A DNA stretch of 35,637 nt from Myxococcota bacterium (lineage in GTDB: Bacteria; Myxococcota_A; Polyangia; Polyangiales; Polyangiaceae): contig CAUJFL010000331.1 in assembly GCA_963169165.1 (NCBI GenBank), positions 1-35,637 of the forward strand. Direction: 5' to 3'. Below are positions 31,121-35,637 of the stretch, one piece after another (the first letter of the stretch is position 1; each line of letters starts with the position of its first letter). The notes beneath the pieces are model-generated. The model was not told the origin of the DNA. It saw only the letters and a list, made by a program, of their open reading frames with translations, and made no database searches. Both the position numbers and the translations under genes were made by a program.

Positions 31121-31756
31121 TCAGCGTCCCCATCCCCCCCAGCCCCACACCGGGCGCGTCGGCGCGGTCGGCCAGCCCTGCACGCTGCCCCACGTGAGGC
31201 TCGGTGGCGCGCCGACCGGCGGCGTACCCTCGGGCGCCAGCACGTTCACCGAGACCTGCCCGGCGGGGAGCCCGTGAACATCGAGGAGCACCTGCTCGAC
31301 CTCGAAGTCGTCGAGGTCTCCGCTCTGGCGGACCCCGGCGACGAGGCACAGCTGGTTGCCGCCGCCGACCAGGCGATCCTGGAACACCGGCGCGCCGACG
31401 GTCGCGTTCGACGTGGAGGCAGGGCCGCGCTCGAGGGTGATGCCGAGCGGGTAGCGGCGGCCGTTGATGGTGAGGACGTCCGACAGCACCTCGGAGCTGC
31501 GCAGCCCCTGGACGCGGAGCGAGACCTCCGCGCCGCCGGACGGCACGCTGACGATCGCGCAGGCCCGCGCGCCGACGGCCGCGCCGACGCCGAACGCCTG
31601 ACCATCGGCCTGGTTGTCACCGAGGTGCACCGACTGGAGCACGACGTGGGTGGAGCCCTGCGTCGGCGCCTCGGCGGGTCGCGTGTTGACGCTGCACCCG
31701 GCCAGGCCGACGAGGACAGAGCTGAGCGAGAGGGCGAGCAGTGGGTGGCGGGTCAT
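31121..31756 (-). CDS. Lipoprotein of unknown function
   Basis: A 211-residue protein with a lipoprotein signal (MTRHPLLALSLSSVLVGLAGC, lipidated C21). The mature part is a beta-rich, weakly polar sequence (STHVVLQSVHLGDNQADGQ, VSLRVQGLRSSEVLSDVLTINGRRYPLGITLERG, LLDVHGLPAGQVSVNVLAPEG) with two cysteines, and ends in a tryptophan/glycine-rich tail (PVWGWGGWGR). The ATG at 31756 is preferred over the TTG at 31768 because it starts the signal peptide properly. No family is recognised. The gene diverges from the flavoenzyme gene over 155 bases that show nothing else I can support. Confidence 0.65.
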   Translation of the reverse strand: MTRHPLLALSLSSVLVGLAGCSVNTRPAEAPTQGSTHVVLQSVHLGDNQADGQAFGVGAAVGARACAIVSVPSGGAEVSLRVQGLRSSEVLSDVLTINGRRYPLGITLERGPASTSNATVGAPVFQDRLVGGGNQLCLVAGVRQSGDLDDFEVEQVLLDVHGLPAGQVSVNVLAPEGTPPVGAPPSLTWGSVQGWPTAPTRPVWGWGGWGR

Positions 31757-31903
31757 GCCTGTCACCAAGCACGCGCGGTGCCAGCCGGTGAGCGCGACGA
31801 TTCCGGCGTTCTCCGCGGTCTTTCGCGCCTCGCGTGGCGATCGCGATCCGACCGCGGCGCGCGCCCGCGGATCGAGGACGGGCCCGCGGGGGTCGAGTAT
31901 ACC

Positions 31904-31909
31904 GAGGAG
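31904..31909 (+). promoter_or_regulatory. Ribosome-binding site that decides the flavoenzyme start
   Basis: GAGGAG lies two bases before the GTG at 31912. The spacing is short, but no other in-frame start near the conserved N-terminus has such a site. The frame is open back to 31834 without a comparable signal. Confidence 0.45.
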
Positions 31910-31911
31910 CC

Positions 31912-33317
<1,406 letters not shown>

Positions 33318-33321
<4 letters not shown>

Positions 33322-35171
33322 GCCGCCTCGCGGCGCGCGCGGTCGCGCTGGCGGCGGCGCTCTCGGCGCTCGGCTCCGCGTCGGCCGCGACCGCGGCGTG
33401 CCCGCGCCCGCTCGTCGAGTGGGGCCGCGCGTGCGCCGCGCGAGAGGGGCTGCGGGCGCAGGTGACCGCGTGCAACGGTGACCGCGCTGCGGTCGACGTC
33501 ACGCTCCCGAGCGAGCGCCTGACGTTCGAGCTTCGCCCGGGCGGCGCCGGGTTCGTGGTCGAGGGGGACGTCGGCATCTCACCGGTCGGACAGTTCGACG
33601 ACTGGAAGGCGGAGCCTGCCTCCCGGCGCGACGCGCTCGACGCCGTGCGACGGTGCGTGCGCGACGCCGCGCCGCCCCTCGACCGCGCGCGCGGATCGCC
33701 GTCACGGGCGTCGACGCGCAGGCTCGCGCCGATCGTGACGACGACGACGATGGCCGCGGCGCTCGGCCTCGCGCTCGCGCTCGGGCTCGCGAGCGCCCGG
33801 ATCGGCGGTGGGACGCTCGCGCTCGCCTGCCTGGCGGCGCTCGCGTCCGCGGGGCTGCGGTGGTGGTGGCTCGGAGGCACCTACTTTCACCAGAACGGCC
33901 AGGGCCCGCTGTGGACCGCGATGACGGGGCACACGACGGTCTACGGCCCCGGCTACGACGAGTGGATGGCCCTGCCCGCGCGCCTGGGTGGCGCCCACGC
34001 CGAGCGCGCGATCTTCGTCGCCAACGCGGCGTTCGGCGCGCTGTCGGCGGCGTTCGGCTTCGCGGTCGCGCGGCTCGCGACCGGCTCACGCGGGCTCGCG
34101 TGGCTCACGCTCGCGTGGCTCGCGCTCGATCCCGTGGGCGCGCGGCTCGCAGGGAGCGAGTCATACTTTACAATTCTCACTACGCTGGCGTGGGGCGCGA
34201 CGCTCGCGATCACGCTGGCGACGTTCGGGCCTCCGCGCGGGCGCCGCCTCGCCGTCGTCGCGGCCGCCCTGCTGGTCGCCGCGGCCGCGCGCGTGCATCC
34301 TGTCGGGTGGGCGCCGCTGGCCGGGCTCGCGTTCATCCCGCTCACGCGCCCGCGCGGCGACGCCGTGAAGCTCGCGGTCACGACGGCGCTCGGCGTCGCG
34401 GTCGGGGTCGGGCTCCTCGCGGGCGCGGCGATGTGGGGCGTGCTGCGCGGCCCGATCGGCGAGGCCTGGGCGCGCGCCTCCTCGCTGCGGACGGACGCGA
34501 CGGGCGCGCGGCTGGCGCTCGTCGCGGGGCTCGCGCTGCTCGTCGCGTCGCGGGGTCGTCGCGCCGCGCTCTCCGCGCCGCTGTTGGTGCTCGGGTGGGC
34601 GTGGCTGACGTTCCGGCTCGAGACGGACGACGCGCTCGTGGCGGGCGCGTACCTGCGGCTCGCGGCGCCTCCCCTCGTCGCGTGTGGACTCGCGCTGGCG
34701 ACGACCCGGCTCGCGCGGCGCGCGCTCGTGATCGGCTCGGTCGCGTGCGGGGCCTGGTGGTTCCCGGGCGACGCGGCGCGTGCGCGCGCGCCGTCGACGG
34801 ACGCCCTCGAGACGACCCGCGCGCTCACCTGGCGAGAGCGCCTGGACCCCGACGACGACGTCTGCTTCGTCGCGCGCGCCTCACGCGCCGTCTTCGCGCT
34901 GCCGCTGGGGCCGCCGTGGGCGCACGGGACGCCGCTCGATCCGTCCCGGAGCTGGAGCACCGCCGGGTGCACGCACTACTACCGCCCAGCGCTCTGCAGC
35001 ACGACCGACGCCGGGCGCACGTGCGAAGAGGTCGAGGCCGCGCTGCGCCTCGAGCCGCTCGAGGTGGTCGCGCTGCCTGCGCGCCCGAGCCTGCCGTGGC
35101 TCGCGTACCGGGGCCCGAGCGTGGAGATCGGGCTGTACCGGATCGCGGACGCGCGGCCGCGGGCGCGGTGA
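33318..35171 (+). CDS. Polytopic membrane protein with N-terminal exported domain
   Basis: A 617-residue protein not confidently recognised. It starts with a signal-like stretch (ending SASAATA) followed by about 110 residues with several cysteines, probably outside the membrane. From about residue 140 to 490 there are roughly nine to eleven hydrophobic segments, and a last soluble cysteine-containing domain (about 500-617). The first large loop reads FHQNGQGPLWTAMTGHTTVYGPGYDEW, in a place where GT-C glycosyltransferases have their catalytic loop, and the topology is compatible, so a GT-C-like enzyme is possible but unproven. The ATG overlaps the flavoenzyme stop (ATGA). An AT-richer patch at 34158-34186 stands out from the rest of the gene. 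Confidence 0.6.
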
Positions 35172-35208
35172 TCCGGTCGGCCGCGCGACACGCTATCCTG
35201 GCGCTCCG

Positions 35209-35265
35209 ATGACGCCGAGCCCGCAGCTCCTCCGCCCCACGGCGTCACGAGTCGATCGCGCATGA
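35209..35265 (+). CDS. Possible 18-residue leader ORF
   Basis: ATG at 35209 opens MTPSPQLLRPTASRVDRA, and its stop overlaps the ATG at 35262 of the next gene (ATGA), the junction used by real genes in this window. No good ribosome site is visible before it. It may be a coupled leader peptide or chance. Confidence 0.25.
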   Translation: MTPSPQLLRPTASRVDRA

Positions 35266-35637
35266 GGCTCGCGCCGAAGCTCGCGTCGGCCTTCATCGCG
35301 GTCGCGGTGACGCTGCTGGTCGCGACCGGCGCGCTGCGGGTCCGTCGCGAGCTCGCGATCGCGGAGGCCGACGCGCGGCACGATCACGAGGCCGTCGGGC
35401 TCGCGGTCGCGGGCGCGGCGCGCGTGGTCTTGCAGAGCCAGGGGCCAGACGCCGCGCGCGCGGCGATCGAGGACGCGGCGCGCGTGGCGCACCTGAAGTT
35501 TCGCTGGGTGTGCAGGCCGGCCGGCGCCACGATGGCGACGACCTGCGTCGAGCTCGCCTCGCTGGGCGACAGATCGATCAGCCGCGTGGCGACTCGCGAC
35601 GTCGTCGAGCTCCGCGCCACCTACGTCGCGTTCTGCG
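35262..35637 (+). CDS. Membrane sensor protein, N-terminal part, runs off the window
   Basis: The frame is open from ATG 35262 to the window end (125 codons). It begins MRLAPKLASAFIAVAVTLLVATGAL, one membrane helix, followed by an amphipathic helix (RVRRELAIAEADARHDHEAVGLAVAGAARVVL) and a soluble domain (DAARVAHLKFRWVCRP ... DVVELRATYVAFC). One helix then a periplasmic sensor domain is the usual opening of a sensor histidine kinase or chemoreceptor. Neither the kinase nor any output domain is in the window, so the type cannot be proven. It starts 90 bases after the membrane-protein gene and is preceded by a possible leader ORF. Confidence 0.55.
   Translation, partial: MRLAPKLASAFIAVAVTLLVATGALRVRRELAIAEADARHDHEAVGLAVAGAARVVLQSQGPDAARAAIEDAARVAHLKFRWVCRPAGATMATTCVELASLGDRSISRVATRDVVELRATYVAFC

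Noticed and set aside
31896..31911. TATACC as a -10 box for the flavoenzyme gene
   Set aside because: No -35 partner is visible, and a transcription start there would remove the GAGGAG ribosome site from the messenger.

Overview
The window is very GC-rich, densely packed bacterial DNA. Stop and start codons of neighbouring genes repeatedly overlap as ATGA or GTGA, and GTG starts are common. The gene content suggests a member of the Myxococcota, probably of the Polyangia type: several short lipoproteins of unknown function, an FHA/DUF4388 signalling protein, a very large sigma-54 activator with TPR repeats, and an LpxC that implies a lipid A outer membrane. This placement is inferred from content, not from a marker-gene comparison. 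No tRNA, rRNA, CRISPR array, transposase or phage gene was seen.

Layout. (1) 1-3468, plus strand: the 3' part of tsf, a NodB-type deacetylase, a DUF218 protein and an MFS exporter, all touching or overlapping. (2) 3550-6305, minus strand: FHA-DUF4388 protein, short LpxC, exported protein. (3) 6409-9153, plus strand: a lone L-erythro-3,5-diaminohexanoate dehydrogenase (kdd) and a lipoprotein with a possible caspase/gingipain-like His/Cys pair and a PPC-like C-terminus. (4) 9131-17038, minus strand: aminotransferase, PHA-granule-region protein, trpF, a 1120-residue sigma-54 activator, a small repeat lipoprotein and a membrane histidine kinase. (5) 17216-24507, plus strand: a 1208-residue double BcrA/HgdC-type ATPase fused to further iron-sulfur-like and DUF2229-like regions, its 640-residue BcrC/HgdB-type partner, then a NamZ/DUF1343 protein and a hotdog thioesterase. 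(6) 24515-25486, minus strand: two lipoproteins, one with 26 cysteines and one resembling the C-terminus of GspG. (7) 25524-30726: a surface-sugar amidation locus with two WbpG/PseA-type N-acetyl-sugar amidotransferases transcribed divergently from a 64-bp gap, one with a glycosyltransferase-like gene and the other with HisH/HisF-type ammonia suppliers. (8) 30739-35637: zinc-ribbon protein, lipoprotein, GlcD/D-2-hydroxyglutarate dehydrogenase-like flavoenzyme, a polytopic membrane protein, and the start of a membrane sensor that runs off the window.

The strongest candidate for an uncharacterised system is region 5. Its two proteins carry the ATP-binding and cysteine motifs of the low-potential radical dehydratase / benzoyl-CoA reductase / double-cubane cluster superfamily, in a fused form whose substrate I cannot name, behind a promoter region with two inverted repeats. 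Next are the giant sigma-54 activator with its own lipoprotein and kinase, and the double sugar-amidotransferase locus.
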